Positions 41,713 through 51,466 of a stretch of DNA of 64,000 nucleotides are shown here, one piece after another. Positions within the stretch are counted from its first letter, which is position 1. Every line of letters begins with the position of its first letter. Origin of the DNA: a bacterium (GTDB taxonomy: Bacteria; 4484-113; JAGGVC01); contig JABRWB010000001.1 in assembly GCA_039961635.1 (NCBI GenBank), positions 33,172-97,171 on the forward strand. The letters are read 5' to 3'. The position numbers were made by a program, and so were the translations under genes. The notes below the pieces were generated by a model. It ran no database searches, was not told the origin of the DNA, and saw nothing but the letters and a program-made list of their open reading frames with translations.

Positions 41713-43401
41713 TTGTCGATTAAATACAAGGTTCTCATCATTGTCGGGGCGGTTGTAGGGCTTTACGTCGCGCTCTACCTTGCCCTGCTGAGATTTCTCG
41801 TACTTGAAAGTTTCCACCGCCTGGAGGTATCCGAAGCCGAAGAGGACATGAAAAGATGCGTTAAGACTCTGAACCGGGAGTTGTTTTACTTGGAGCGCAC
41901 CTGCGACGATTACGCCGCTTGGGACGATACCTATCTTTACATTCAGGGACTTAACAAGCAATTCGAACCCGTTAACCTGCTTCCAGAGACATACATTGAC
42001 AACAACCTTGCCGTCATTATCATTTGCAATAAGCTGGGAGAGGTCAAGTACTCGGGAGCATATATCATACCGGAAATGACGCCTTTGGAAGTACCCGGCC
42101 TAACCGACCGCACAAGCTTGGAAAACAGCCCTATATTCGACGATCTCACAATCGCGAAAAGTTCTTCGGACATATACTTTTCCGATCACGGCCCACTCCT
42201 CGTAACAGCAATGCCCATTTTGCGCAGCGATAATACGGGTCCTCCGATGGGATGCTTCGTAATGGGGCGCCTTTTGAATGAAACGTTGCTAAACGCGATG
42301 TCGCGTCAAATAGAAGTAGATTTCGAGATTTGGCCTTTGCTGGAAGGAAAATACCCGAGTGAATACGCCAAAAGCGTGGTTACCCGGTTTTCTACGCAGC
42401 AAGGCTTCATCATCGACGTTCAACCAAAAACCCTTAACGTGTTTTCGGTATTCAGCATCGGTGTTTCCGGCAACTCGCTATTAATCAAGTCCACATTCAA
42501 TCGGGACATTTCAGCCAAAGGCAGACAGATTGTCCTAAACGCTTCGCTATCAGTGGTTCTGTCAGGTCTCCTGATAGGGCTTGCGGTTATTATCTTCTTG
42601 CGCAGAACACTCCTTGAACCGCTCATGGCCGTCGCCAACAGTGCGGGATATTCTGCGCATTTGGAGCATCACTTCGGAAGTTCGGCGTTACGCCGTAAAG
42701 ACGAAATCGGAATTCTGGAGGCAAGCGTAAAGGCCTACCAGGAAAGCTTGCGAAAGCTGGCAACGGACCTTTCGCTTGCAGAAGAGAAGCAGAGAAGGAT
42801 TATCGCTGCGAGACTGCACGATAGCGTGGGACATAATTTGGCAGCTCTTCAGATGAAACTCGAAGACCTGCAGGAACTTGAGGATTCCCCGGAAAACCGC
42901 GATAAAATCGGACTGCTTCGCGAATTGGTAAAGTGCTCGATAGACGATGTGCGCAGCCTGATATTCGAAATCAGTCCGCCGCTGTTGTACGAACTGGGAT
43001 TGGGCGCGGCAGTCGGATGGCAAATGGACCAGCTCAGGGAAAGGCATGGAATCGGCGGTGTTTTAAACGATGCTTCGCTTAAGGCTTCTATTCCTCCGGA
43101 TGTCAGCGTCGTGCTTTACCAAGCTCTAAAGGAACTTTTGTTCAACGTTGCAAAGCATTCAAAAGCGAAGCAAGTGAAGGTGGCTATGGGTAGCAGCTCT
43201 AACAATGTCTGGGCGACAATTGAGGATGACGGTATCGGATTCGATCCTTCCAAAATCGGACCGCATCCGCAGGGAGGATTCGGATTGTTCAGCGTACGCG
43301 AGCGCTTGGCATCGCTCGGCGGCCGCATGGTTGTGGAGTCGCTCCCGGAAAAAGGAACGAAAATTAGGATCGAGCTGCCGCTGGATCCGTCCGGGGATTG
43401 A
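41713..43401 (+). CDS. NarL-type sensor histidine kinase with CHASE4 sensor
   Basis: A 562-residue membrane kinase. TM1 (about residues 6-27) is followed by a periplasmic CHASE4 domain (LERTCDDYAAWDDTYLYIQG is characteristic), TM2 (LSGLLIGLAVIIFLRR), and a coiled linker. The cytoplasmic part is HisKA_3 type (RRIIAARLHDSVGHNLAALQ with the phospho-accepting His) and an HATPase (LKELLFNVAKHSKAK, IEDDGIGFDP, GGFGLFSVRERL). TTG 41713 follows GGAGAG. The cognate NarL regulator is 13 bases downstream. The pilin genes that follow are possible targets. Confidence 0.9.
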   Translation: MSIKYKVLIIVGAVVGLYVALYLALLRFLVLESFHRLEVSEAEEDMKRCVKTLNRELFYLERTCDDYAAWDDTYLYIQGLNKQFEPVNLLPETYIDNNLAVIIICNKLGEVKYSGAYIIPEMTPLEVPGLTDRTSLENSPIFDDLTIAKSSSDIYFSDHGPLLVTAMPILRSDNTGPPMGCFVMGRLLNETLLNAMSRQIEVDFEIWPLLEGKYPSEYAKSVVTRFSTQQGFIIDVQPKTLNVFSVFSIGVSGNSLLIKSTFNRDISAKGRQIVLNASLSVVLSGLLIGLAVIIFLRRTLLEPLMAVANSAGYSAHLEHHFGSSALRRKDEIGILEASVKAYQESLRKLATDLSLAEEKQRRIIAARLHDSVGHNLAALQMKLEDLQELEDSPENRDKIGLLRELVKCSIDDVRSLIFEISPPLLYELGLGAAVGWQMDQLRERHGIGGVLNDASLKASIPPDVSVVLYQALKELLFNVAKHSKAKQVKVAMGSSSNNVWATIEDDGIGFDPSKIGPHPQGGFGLFSVRERLASLGGRMVVESLPEKGTKIRIELPLDPSGD

Positions 43402-43414
43402 ACGCGAGGTAAAT

Positions 43415-44065
43415 ATGGCAATAAGAATTATCATCGCCGATGATCACAAGCTATTCAGGGAAGGACTGCATTCCCTGCTGGAAAAACTGCCGGGCGTTGA
43501 GATAATCGGCGAAGCCGACAACGGCAGGGACACCATTCAGCTCGTTTCCAAGCTTTCGCCCCACATCGTAATAATGGATATATCAATGCCCGGACTCAAC
43601 GGCATCGAGGCGACCGTGCAACTTTCCAAGAAATGCCCGAATACGAAGGTGATTGCGCTTTCCATGCATTCCGACCGGCGATTCGTAACGGAAATGCTCA
43701 AGGCGGGAGCGTATGCGTATCTGGTAAAGGACTGCGCGCGAAAGGATTTAGAGGACGCTATCCGCGCCGTTAGTGCGGGCCAAAAGTTCCTTAGCCCGCA
43801 AATTGCCGGCGTGGTGATCAGCGATTACGTTCAAATTCTTGCGGATGAAACCGAAGCACCCGAAGCGGACAAGCTCTCGTCCCGAGAAAGGGAGGTTTTG
43901 CAGCTGATTGCAGAAGGCAAAAACGTAAAGGAAATCGCCCTAATATTGGACATCAGTCCTAAGACCGTGGAGTTTCACAGAAAACGCATTATGAACAAAG
44001 TGGGTGCGAAGACCATTGCAGAGCTGACGAAGTACGCCATAAAAATGGGTTTCACTTCGCTATAG
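43415..44065 (+). CDS. NarL/LuxR-family response regulator
   Basis: A 216-residue regulator: receiver (residues 1-120) with the DD pair in IADDHKLFREG, phospho-Asp in IVIMDISMPG, and Lys in YLVKDC; then a LuxR-type helix-turn-helix (LSSREREVLQLIAEGKNVKE and ISPKTVEFHRKRIMNKVG). ATG 43415 follows GAGG, 13 bases after the kinase stop. Together they form a two-component system. Confidence 0.93.
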   Translation: MAIRIIIADDHKLFREGLHSLLEKLPGVEIIGEADNGRDTIQLVSKLSPHIVIMDISMPGLNGIEATVQLSKKCPNTKVIALSMHSDRRFVTEMLKAGAYAYLVKDCARKDLEDAIRAVSAGQKFLSPQIAGVVISDYVQILADETEAPEADKLSSREREVLQLIAEGKNVKEIALILDISPKTVEFHRKRIMNKVGAKTIAELTKYAIKMGFTSL

Positions 44066-44094
44066 GCCGGCCAAGCACAAAGCAGCAACCTGAT

Positions 44095-44115
44095 GCGGGC
44101 CGCAAAACGGCCTGC
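44095..44115 (+). terminator. Hairpin after the NarL regulator gene
   Basis: GCGGGCCG (44095-44102) pairs with CGGCCTGC (44108-44115) through one G-U pair, loop CAAAA. Only a short T-run (GGCTTTT) follows, so termination is plausible but weak. Confidence 0.35.
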
Positions 44116-44235
44116 AATGCAAGGCTTTTGGACGTTGACATCCAGGTTTTTCCTAGTCGAGAACGCGCTTCGATACCAGTATTATTTATAGGTTATGCAC
44201 AATGCAAATGTGCAGCCATACGGAGGTTATGACCG

Positions 44236-45348
44236 ATGCTAGGAAAGCTGGCTAATCGTCGAGGCACGGTTTTGATGCTTGCCCTCGTCTTGGGGGCGGC
44301 GACCGTCATCCTTTTGGTGGCAATCGTCAGCTTCGGCTACGGCTCGATGATATTCACCGCAGGCCGGACGAATTACATAAATTCGTTCGCACTGGCGGAA
44401 ACCGCGCTCAACAGGACGCTTTTGAACCTAAGAAACAATCCCGGAATTCTGGAGGAGCCGATAGACGCGAACTTCCCCTACGAGGGTTCCAAGCTGATCC
44501 AGTGGCTTAAGGACGAAGCGCCCGGATATGTGGAAGGCGATATGAAGATGATCCTTCAGAATCCCAATTACGCAATCGGAGTCGGAACCGATCAGGAATA
44601 TACGAGATGCGTTCGCGTGCAGTACGGAACCGGGACTATGCCTGACGCACCCGCGGCGATGTACATGGACGGCGAAGATATCGCGCCTGGACTAAGCGGC
44701 GCCGCTTTCACCGTGGACGGCTACGACCACAGGTCGCTTTCCACAACCCGCGACGGTCCGGGAGATCCCGTCGCCGGAATGGCCGTCACAAACGCAGACA
44801 CTTACGACGACTGGATCGACTTCTTCCAAAGCAGCCCGTCCATGAAAAACAAAGGCAAGAAAATCCAGGGAGAAGGGGATTTCACGCCGAACATCGTCAA
44901 CACGGGCGAAGTCATCGACATACCGACGGTTGCCGACCAATACGCGGAGATGGCAACGCGGATTATCGACGGCGAAACGCATATCACCGATTCGACCGAT
45001 CCGTACGACGGCGACGAGTATTGGGGTGTTCCCGACGAGCCGGAAGTGGTTTTGGTTGAAAACGACGTAATAATCAACGGGAACTTCTCGGGCTGCGGCG
45101 TGCTGGTAATCGAAGGCAACCTTGAAGTCAAAGGCAATTTCACCTGGCAGGGTTTGGTGATTGTCATGGGCGACTTCACCGTCGGTATCGGCAGCGCGGA
45201 AATCTGGGGAGCGATGCTGATCAACAAGGACACCGCCACCTTGACGGTTGACATCGGAGGCAGCTTCGATATGCGCTATTCCACCGAAGCCCTGGGATTT
45301 TTGGGCGACCAGTTCTATATCCTTCGCGATACGTGGGAGGAACTGTAA
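44236..45348 (+). CDS. PilX-like pilus assembly protein with beta-helix-like C-terminus
   Basis: A 370-residue protein with one N-terminal membrane helix (GTVLMLALVLGAATVILLVAI) and no prepilin peptidase motif, typical of PilX-like minor pilus assembly proteins. The C-terminal quarter has bactofilin-like strands (NDVIINGNFSGCGVLVIEGN, LEVKGNFTWQGLVIVMGD). It is followed by two prepilin genes with overlapping or adjacent starts. The family cannot be named more precisely by eye. Confidence 0.65.
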   Translation: MLGKLANRRGTVLMLALVLGAATVILLVAIVSFGYGSMIFTAGRTNYINSFALAETALNRTLLNLRNNPGILEEPIDANFPYEGSKLIQWLKDEAPGYVEGDMKMILQNPNYAIGVGTDQEYTRCVRVQYGTGTMPDAPAAMYMDGEDIAPGLSGAAFTVDGYDHRSLSTTRDGPGDPVAGMAVTNADTYDDWIDFFQSSPSMKNKGKKIQGEGDFTPNIVNTGEVIDIPTVADQYAEMATRIIDGETHITDSTDPYDGDEYWGVPDEPEVVLVENDVIINGNFSGCGVLVIEGNLEVKGNFTWQGLVIVMGDFTVGIGSAEIWGAMLINKDTATLTVDIGGSFDMRYSTEALGFLGDQFYILRDTWEEL

Positions 45349-45776
45349 TGAGACGCAACCGCCGCGGTTTCAGCCTCATAGAGTTGATGATCGCGATAGT
45401 GGTTATCGCGATTATGTTCATTTCCGCCCTCGCGATTTTCTTTCAGACCGTACACGTGCAGTTGACTTCGGAAGACCAGGCAATCGCTAACAACCTGGCG
45501 CGCGCCGCGATCGAGGAAGTCAAAAGCATCAGATGGAGCCGAATTCCACTCGACAGCACCGGCACTGGATACCTTGACCCTCCGCGCAATACGATCGCGA
45601 ACGATTTCGTGACCGACGACGGGGAGCTTCGCGTGGTGCGGACGATAGAGATACCGGAAACCAACATAAAAAGAATTTCGGTCAACGTGTATCAGATTGA
45701 CGTTTCCGGTCGTCCCGGCGAACAGGATGTGCCGATAGTCACGCTTGTAGAAGACATCTACAAGTTCGGGATGTGA
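45348..45776 (+). CDS. Type IV prepilin-like protein (PilV-type)
   Basis: A 142-residue pseudopilin. The short leader MRRNRRG precedes the processing site G-FSLIELMIAIVVIAIMFIS, including the conserved Glu5, the substrate motif of prepilin peptidase PilD. The start overlaps the previous stop (TAATG). The globular part is not diagnostic; PilV-type is favoured by length and by the EEVKSIRW segment. Confidence 0.82.
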   Translation: MRRNRRGFSLIELMIAIVVIAIMFISALAIFFQTVHVQLTSEDQAIANNLARAAIEEVKSIRWSRIPLDSTGTGYLDPPRNTIANDFVTDDGELRVVRTIEIPETNIKRISVNVYQIDVSGRPGEQDVPIVTLVEDIYKFGM

Positions 45777-45781
45777 TTGCA

Positions 45782-46261
45782 ATGATGCGCCTGAAACAAA
45801 ACGAGAAGGGAATCACGCTTATCGAGTTGATGATCGTTTCATTGATCATCGGCATAATCACAATGGGAGTCGCCTCGCTGTACATTTCGTCTGCCGAAAC
45901 AACAATGATGGTGCAGCAGCGCTCCGACGCCACCTTCACCGCGCAGGAAGGCGTGGAACGGATGGTGGATTTGGTCCGCAATTCGGATGGATTGTTGGAA
46001 ATCGGGCCGGATGAATTCGCGCTGAACGAGCGGGGCGAAAAAACCGTATTTACCTACAACTCCGAAAAACAAACACTGCTAAAAGACGGTAACGCTTACG
46101 CTACAGGGGTCACCGCGTTTACGCCCTCTTATTACGATGCAGATGGAAATCCGACGACCGACGCGGCAAGCGTGGTCAAGGTCGAATTCGACATAACCGC
46201 CAAATCAAAGGACGAGGAAAAGTCGCTCGACACATTCGTGATTATCAGGCGCTTGGTGTAA
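45782..46261 (+). CDS. Type IV prepilin-like protein
   Basis: A 159-residue pseudopilin. Leader MMRLKQNEKG precedes ITLIELMIVSLIIGIITMGV; the first mature residue is Ile instead of Phe, tolerated in minor pilins. ATG 45782 lies five bases after the upstream stop; ATG 45785 is equally possible. The QEGVERMVDLVRNSDG segment resembles PilW-type minor pilins. It is the last gene of the first pilin set. Confidence 0.8.
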   Translation: MMRLKQNEKGITLIELMIVSLIIGIITMGVASLYISSAETTMMVQQRSDATFTAQEGVERMVDLVRNSDGLLEIGPDEFALNERGEKTVFTYNSEKQTLLKDGNAYATGVTAFTPSYYDADGNPTTDAASVVKVEFDITAKSKDEEKSLDTFVIIRRLV

Positions 46262-46667
46262 ACGCCGCATCTCTGTACAGGCGCGCATTCCGTCCCGGTT
46301 GAAACTGAAGACTTCAACACATGGAATAACGCGCAACCCAAAATTATCTCATCCCCTTCATCCGCTTTCGCTTCCGATCCGTGACCAACCTTACCGGCAG
46401 TCGAATCCATTGCAAAGGTACTAATCGCTCGATTGGTTATCGACTCCTTCCAAATCGTTAAAATTGAAAAAATCGTTCGATTTGACAAAACCGTCAAAGA
46501 AACCTAGGAAAAACCTGGTTGCCTGGGTATAATATGCTTGTTTATGGTTACGGATTGGCTTGCTGTAGATGCCTTTTTGTCGTACGTTTTGGGGCTGGAG
46601 CGTTCCGCCTGCAGCTCTGATCATAGTTCGCGAAGGCCTATTTTTGTGTCCTTGGCGGAGCAAACAG
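46262..46667. other. Noncoding gap with dyad and -10 box before the second pilin set
   Basis: No gene is seen. A dyad TTTGAC-AAAACC-GTCAAA lies at 46481-46498 and a perfect TATAAT at 46528-46533 without a good -35 at 17 bases, suggesting an activator-dependent promoter for the genes from 46668. Confidence 0.4.
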
Positions 46668-47240
46668 ATGAAACTTAATCCGGACAATCGCCTGCCTTTT
46701 TTTCGAGCGCGCCCGCATAAAACGCCTGAACGGCATTTGTGGGGTTGCGGCGAAATTCATTTTGACGCAAGAGGCCGCTTGTGCAACGGCCGATCGGGCT
46801 TTTCAATTGCGGAACTGATGCTGGTCGTTGCCATAGCGGGATTGATGGTTTCACTTGCTGCTCCTATTTTGCTTAGGTCGCTTGGCCGATCCAACACCGA
46901 TTTCGCCGCCGATGAATTTATGTCCAGATTCTCTTCCGCCAGATCATACGCCATAAGCCGCAATACATATTCCAGGTTCATCATGGATCCTGCTAACAAC
47001 AGCTATAGAATAAAGGTGTACGACCCCGCCACCTTAACATGGCAGGATGTAGAGCAGATTTTCCACCTGCCGGAAGGAATCTCATTCGCGGAAGGCATAA
47101 CATTTCCCGGTATGGCGGCCACGTTTGATCCCTACGGCTCGCTCGATTACGGGGGAGAAGTGGCATTGGTGGACCAAAGCGGCTACTCGGTGAAGATGAA
47201 GGCATTCATCGCCAATGGTCAGTTGAACCGAACGGAGTGA
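46668..47240 (+). CDS. FimT/GspH-like pseudopilin
   Basis: Minor pseudopilin with the processing motif NGRSG-FSIAELMLVVAIAGLMVSLA, Glu5 present, and the FimT-like SARSYAISRNTYSRFIMDPA region. From ATG 46668 (preceded by GGAG) the leader would be about 44 residues, very long. A TTG at 46779 behind GAGG gives a seven-residue leader, more typical. Either is possible; the longer form is reported. It is the first gene of the second pilin set. Confidence 0.78.
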   Translation: MKLNPDNRLPFFRARPHKTPERHLWGCGEIHFDARGRLCNGRSGFSIAELMLVVAIAGLMVSLAAPILLRSLGRSNTDFAADEFMSRFSSARSYAISRNTYSRFIMDPANNSYRIKVYDPATLTWQDVEQIFHLPEGISFAEGITFPGMAATFDPYGSLDYGGEVALVDQSGYSVKMKAFIANGQLNRTE

Positions 47241-47243
47241 CAA

Positions 47244-47675
47244 ATGAAACCGTACAGGCTTTTGCGGCATTCGGGATTTTCAATTATCGAAGTGCTGCTT
47301 GCATTGCTTGTTTTTATGATTGCGGCAATTGCTTTAACCCAGTTGATTGCAAGTTCCGCTGTCGAGTCTAGGGAATCCAGTATGCGGACGGCAGCCACTT
47401 ACTTGGCCCACCAGAAAATCGAGGAGCTGCGAAACTTGGATTACGAATTGGTGGAGACTGGAAAAGACCTGGACGAATCAGGCAATCCCCTATCCATAGG
47501 ACCGAACGGGCTGCCGCCGGGGATTTTTTACCGCAGTTGGGAGGTAACCGAGAACCAGCCCGTGGAAGGCACCAAAACCGTAGTGGTTACGGTCGAATGG
47601 AGCGAAAGGGGAAAGGATTACCACTTTACTGTTTCTACAATAGTGGGAAGGCCGTTCACTACGAGCTCCGGCTAG
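47244..47675 (+). CDS. PilV-type minor pilin
   Basis: A 143-residue pseudopilin: leader MKPYRLLRHSG, then FSIIEVLLALLVFMIAAIAL with Glu5, followed by the PilV-like AATYLAHQKIEELRNLDYE. It is three bases after the FimT-like gene and 11 bases before the next, indicating one operon. Confidence 0.85.
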   Translation: MKPYRLLRHSGFSIIEVLLALLVFMIAAIALTQLIASSAVESRESSMRTAATYLAHQKIEELRNLDYELVETGKDLDESGNPLSIGPNGLPPGIFYRSWEVTENQPVEGTKTVVVTVEWSERGKDYHFTVSTIVGRPFTTSSG

Positions 47676-47686
47676 GGATAAGAAAT

Positions 47687-48286
47687 ATGAGATGCCAAAT
47701 TGCGCTTAAAAAACATGGTTTCACGTTGGCTGAAGTTCTAATTGCATCGGTTGTATTGACCGTGCTTCTGGCCGCCTTCGCGCTTGTTTTCATTTACTCG
47801 CTGAATATCGGCGCGGCGACGCAGTCCAGGCTCAAGACTCAACAGGATCTAAGAGCCACTCTCGAGTACTTGTCGCGATTCATCAGACTTGCGGGTATTC
47901 AACCGGTTGATGTGGGTATGGAAGAAATCGAAGAGAATTACCTGACGTTCCAGTCGGACGTGGACGCGGACAGCGTTACGGACAGGTTCCAAATCAGATA
48001 TTCCAGCGCCGACAAAACCGTCGTCCTTGAAAGGTGGTTCAAAAACGGGACGGAGTTTCAGTCCTACGGCCAGCCGGAAGTGGTGATGGACAACGTTGCA
48101 AGCCTTGTCTTTACCTATTTTACCGCAGACAACGTTGAGACGACGGATCCCGCTCTCGTTTCCGCGGTTAGGATCAGCATATCGCTCATTCCTACCGCAG
48201 GAGACAATAAATCCGAAGCAAAGATGGTTGGAGAATTGGAAGGCTCAACGCTTGTTTACTGCCCAAACCTTGGAATGAGGCTTTAG
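47687..48286 (+). CDS. PilW-type minor pilin
   Basis: A 199-residue pseudopilin: leader MRCQIALKKHG, then FTLAEVLIASVVLTVLLAAF with Glu5, and the PilW-like LRATLEYLSRFIRLAGIQP segment. ATG 47687 follows AAGAAAT-type weak Shine-Dalgarno; the frame is open further upstream inside the previous gene. It belongs to the second pilin operon. Confidence 0.85.
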   Translation: MRCQIALKKHGFTLAEVLIASVVLTVLLAAFALVFIYSLNIGAATQSRLKTQQDLRATLEYLSRFIRLAGIQPVDVGMEEIEENYLTFQSDVDADSVTDRFQIRYSSADKTVVLERWFKNGTEFQSYGQPEVVMDNVASLVFTYFTADNVETTDPALVSAVRISISLIPTAGDNKSEAKMVGELEGSTLVYCPNLGMRL

Positions 48287-48323
48287 GCAAATGGCATCTT
48301 TGCGAACTACGACAAGGAGCACG

Positions 48324-50120
48324 ATGATGAACAACAATACGAAATCATGCGGTTTCGACCGGCTAGGCGCAGCTTTGATTACAGCCGTATTCATGGTAGC
48401 CATAGTAATGGTAATTGCCATTGGTATTTCTTTTGTGCTTTACTCCGAAATTCTTGGCTCGGGAAGGACGGCATCCACGACCAAAGCGCTGTTCGCCGCG
48501 GAAGGCGCGCAAGAATACGCCCGAATCCTGCTCGACAGTGCGCTTCAGAATTTCTCGGTGCCGGCGCACCTTCAGTCGGGCGATATTGATCAGTACGCGG
48601 CCGACGCCCTATCCGGCAGCAGAACCGGTGACAGGGACATCGGAGTGCTCGTGGATTTTTGCCCCGCATTCGAGCAATTCATGCCTAGAGGCGAAATGGG
48701 AGTTTTATCCGGCGAAATCGGACAAGGACAGTCAAAGACCAAGTTTGAACTCGCATTCGACTTCTGGCCTACCGGAGTGGACGAGCCCGAACCTTCCGAC
48801 CCGACCGGTGCATATGTCTTTCATTATGACTACGAGATTACCAGCAAGGGCGACATGCCGAGCGGAACAATCACGGCAGAGCAGGTTACTCAGCTGACCG
48901 GTTCGCTTGAAGTGACCGTATTTCATCCCAGTTTTTCCTTTTACGATTTCTTCACGGTCGTAATGAAAACTCCTGCAGGCCAGCAGATTTATTTCGCAAA
49001 CAACGAAGTGCTGGACGGCCCCGTTTACGTCGGCAGCAAGCCGGGATTCGCGGGAAACGACGCGGGCGGAGGACCGACATTCACCGACCAGTTTCAGACC
49101 ACTTGGGCAAGCTGGGACACCGCAGAAAAAATTTACAATCCCGTGGTTAAATGGAACGAAGAATACCCTGCCCTCTGGGGCGTGGATGAAATTCCCGTAC
49201 CTGGCAACTCGTTTTCTCAATCTAGAGCTGCCATGGGAGATTATGCCGATGTAAGCGACACGACAAAGCCGGTTACTCATGCCGAAAGGCGCGAAAACCT
49301 TGGCCTAACGCCCGGCACTTCGGCGCCGCCAGCCGGCGTTTATTATGCAAAGGGCGACGGCGTCGACAATATCGGTAATGACACAAACGAGCTTCTGGGC
49401 GGAATTTATATTTACGGCGATGTTCAGAACATGGACCTTGCAGCCGTGGGTTCAACTCAAGTAATCAGGATCCAGCAAGGCGGCCAGTGGACGGAAATCG
49501 TGATAGACAATGCTGCCGGTACGATGACCGTCACCGAGCCAGGCGACCCTCCCAGGGTTTTCAACGATGTTCCCAACGGCGTAATTCACGTCGAGGGAAC
49601 GTTGGATAATCTTGGGCGCGCATCGGGGGCGTCGGCGGCCATCGAGGAAAATTCGATGATGACCATTTCCGCTCAGAACAGCATTTACGTAGACAACCAC
49701 CTCAACTACGAAGTTGATCCGACTGTTGATCCTGATGCGAGAAACGTGCTTGGGCTGGTTGCCGGTTCCGGCAACGTTTTGGTAACCGATAACGCACCAA
49801 GCAATTTGCGGCTTGATGCAACCATATTCGCTACGGCGGCTGGAAAAGGTTTCGGCGTCGAGAATTACAAGTACAAGCCAGCGAGCGGTGCCCTGAACCT
49901 TTTTGGAGGGGTTATTATGGACTCCTACCAGGCAATCGGCACATTCTCAAGCACAGGTCCGAAAAGTGGATATTATAAAAACTTTCATTACGACAGGCGA
50001 TTCCTGGAAGGTTCATTCGCCCCTCCGTTCTTCCCAACGGTACAGACTTACGTTGGAAGGCTGAGGTCACTAAACCGCACCGATTGGGGACAGGTCGTTC
50101 CCGAAGAGCCGGAAGACTAG
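48324..50120 (+). CDS. Large PilX-like pilus assembly protein (DUF4900-like)
   Basis: A 598-residue secreted/anchored protein. One N-terminal membrane helix (AALITAVFMVAIVMVIAIGI) precedes an Ala-rich ALFAAEGAQEYARILLDSAL helix and a long beta-rich domain, with motifs such as IYFANNEVLDGPVYVGSKPG and NSIYVDNHLNYEVDP recalling DUF4900-type proteins found with minor pilins. ATG 48324 is preceded by AAGGAG; ATG 48291 is possible but lacks one. It ends the pilin operon; likely role is priming or tip assembly. Confidence 0.72.
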   Translation: MMNNNTKSCGFDRLGAALITAVFMVAIVMVIAIGISFVLYSEILGSGRTASTTKALFAAEGAQEYARILLDSALQNFSVPAHLQSGDIDQYAADALSGSRTGDRDIGVLVDFCPAFEQFMPRGEMGVLSGEIGQGQSKTKFELAFDFWPTGVDEPEPSDPTGAYVFHYDYEITSKGDMPSGTITAEQVTQLTGSLEVTVFHPSFSFYDFFTVVMKTPAGQQIYFANNEVLDGPVYVGSKPGFAGNDAGGGPTFTDQFQTTWASWDTAEKIYNPVVKWNEEYPALWGVDEIPVPGNSFSQSRAAMGDYADVSDTTKPVTHAERRENLGLTPGTSAPPAGVYYAKGDGVDNIGNDTNELLGGIYIYGDVQNMDLAAVGSTQVIRIQQGGQWTEIVIDNAAGTMTVTEPGDPPRVFNDVPNGVIHVEGTLDNLGRASGASAAIEENSMMTISAQNSIYVDNHLNYEVDPTVDPDARNVLGLVAGSGNVLVTDNAPSNLRLDATIFATAAGKGFGVENYKYKPASGALNLFGGVIMDSYQAIGTFSSTGPKSGYYKNFHYDRRFLEGSFAPPFFPTVQTYVGRLRSLNRTDWGQVVPEEPED

Positions 50121-50214
50121 CTTGCGGGAAAAGCCGTTTATCGAGGGGAAAGCATCCGCTGGGGATGTAACTTTGCGCACAAGCTAAACTTTGGCCGCGA
50201 GCGGAAATTTTCTT

Positions 50215-50241
50215 TTGGCGGACGCCAAATTGCTGTATTAT
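50215..50241 (+). promoter_or_regulatory. Candidate promoter of the acyl-CoA dehydrogenase gene
   Basis: TTGGCG (50215-50220) and TATTAT (50236-50241) with a 15-base spacer lie about 32 bases upstream of the ATG. Spacing is short, so confidence is modest. Confidence 0.35.
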
Positions 50242-50272
50242 CTGCCTACCGCTTGTGCCGGAGGTCACTTGT

Positions 50273-51433
50273 ATGGCGCATGCCTTGCCGTTTACCGATG
50301 AACATTTGATGCTGCGCGGGATGGTGCACGACTTCGCTCAGGAGCAGATAGCTCCAAAAGCAGCGGAACTGGACGCTTCCCAAGAGTTCCCCGCGGAAAA
50401 CCTTAGAAAATGCGCGGAACTAGGCCTCCTTGGCGTTCCAATTCCGGAAAAGTACGGCGGGATGGGCGCGGATCTGGTCAGCTACTGCATTACTATCGAG
50501 GAGCTTTCGCGGGCTTGCGGCTCTACCGGCATAACCGTGCTTGCCCACTGCGGCCTGGGGATGAAGCCGATCGACAACTTCGGAACGCACGAGCAGAAGC
50601 TGAAATACCTGCCCAAGTGCTGCGCTGGCGAGTGGATTGCCGCTTTCGGACTTTCCGAGCCGCAGGCCGGCAGCGACGCTGCGGCGACAAAAACCCGAGC
50701 GGAAAAGCGGGGCGACAAGTACATCGTAAACGGCAGCAAGATGTGGATCACGAACGGCGGCATCGCGGACGTGATTGTGATGACTGCCCGCACCGACCCG
50801 GAATCGAAAGGCGCCCGCGGGATTTCTTGCTTCATCATTGAAAAAGGCTTCGAGGGCTTCGAACCGGGCAAAAAAGAAGACAAACTGGGGCTGCGCGCGA
50901 GTATGACCAGCCAGCTGTTCTTCAAAGATACGGTTGTTCCAGCCGAAAACCTGCTTGGCAAAGAGGGAGAAGGATTCAAGCAATTCATGCGCACGCTCGA
51001 TCCGGGTCGCGTCGTGATCGCGGCGATGGCACTGGGTATCGCCAAAGCCGCTCTCTCCGCGGCGACGGATTACGTCCGCCAGCGCGAGCAGTTCGGAATG
51101 AAGCTCTCCAAGTTCCAGTCCACGCAATTTAAAATCGCGGAAATGGCTGCCAAGGTCGAGGCCGCGGAATACCTGACCTACGGTGCCGCATTCAAGTATC
51201 AGGCGGGCGACAAGGCAAGCAAAGAATGCGCGATGGCCAAGCTGTATACAAGCGAAATCGCCACCTGGGTGTGCGAGCAAGCGATCCAGCTCCACGGCGG
51301 ATACGGCTACACGAGGGACTTCCCGGTCGAGCGCTACTGGCGGGACGTCAAGCTCTGCGAGATAGGCGAGGGGACGAGCGAAATCCAGCGGCTTGTGATC
51401 GCGCGCGAGATACTGGGGAAGGAATTTGTGTAG
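50273..51433 (+). CDS. Acyl-CoA dehydrogenase (short/branched-chain type)
   Basis: FAD enzyme of 386 residues that introduces the alpha-beta double bond in acyl-CoA. Family motifs: [50 protein letters not shown] and [12 protein letters not shown]. The catalytic-type base is Glu366 in [10 protein letters not shown], where isovaleryl-CoA dehydrogenase instead uses an internal Glu, so butyryl-CoA-type chemistry fits the sequence while the MCC-type neighbours suggest a branched substrate. ATG 50273 follows GGAGG. The biotin carboxylase gene is 33 bases downstream. Confidence 0.92.
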   Translation: MAHALPFTDEHLMLRGMVHDFAQEQIAPKAAELDASQEFPAENLRKCAELGLLGVPIPEKYGGMGADLVSYCITIEELSRACGSTGITVLAHCGLGMKPIDNFGTHEQKLKYLPKCCAGEWIAAFGLSEPQAGSDAAATKTRAEKRGDKYIVNGSKMWITNGGIADVIVMTARTDPESKGARGISCFIIEKGFEGFEPGKKEDKLGLRASMTSQLFFKDTVVPAENLLGKEGEGFKQFMRTLDPGRVVIAAMALGIAKAALSAATDYVRQREQFGMKLSKFQSTQFKIAEMAAKVEAAEYLTYGAAFKYQAGDKASKECAMAKLYTSEIATWVCEQAIQLHGGYGYTRDFPVERYWRDVKLCEIGEGTSEIQRLVIAREILGKEFV

Positions 51434-51466
51434 CGGCCGGCCGCGATTTCGATTATATTCAATGCG

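Noticed and set aside
44066-44140. c-di-GMP (GEMM) riboswitch upstream of the pilin genes
   Set aside because: There is a hairpin and a GCAACC/GCAAGGC-like pattern, but the conserved GEMM core bases do not line up; a covariance-model search would be needed.
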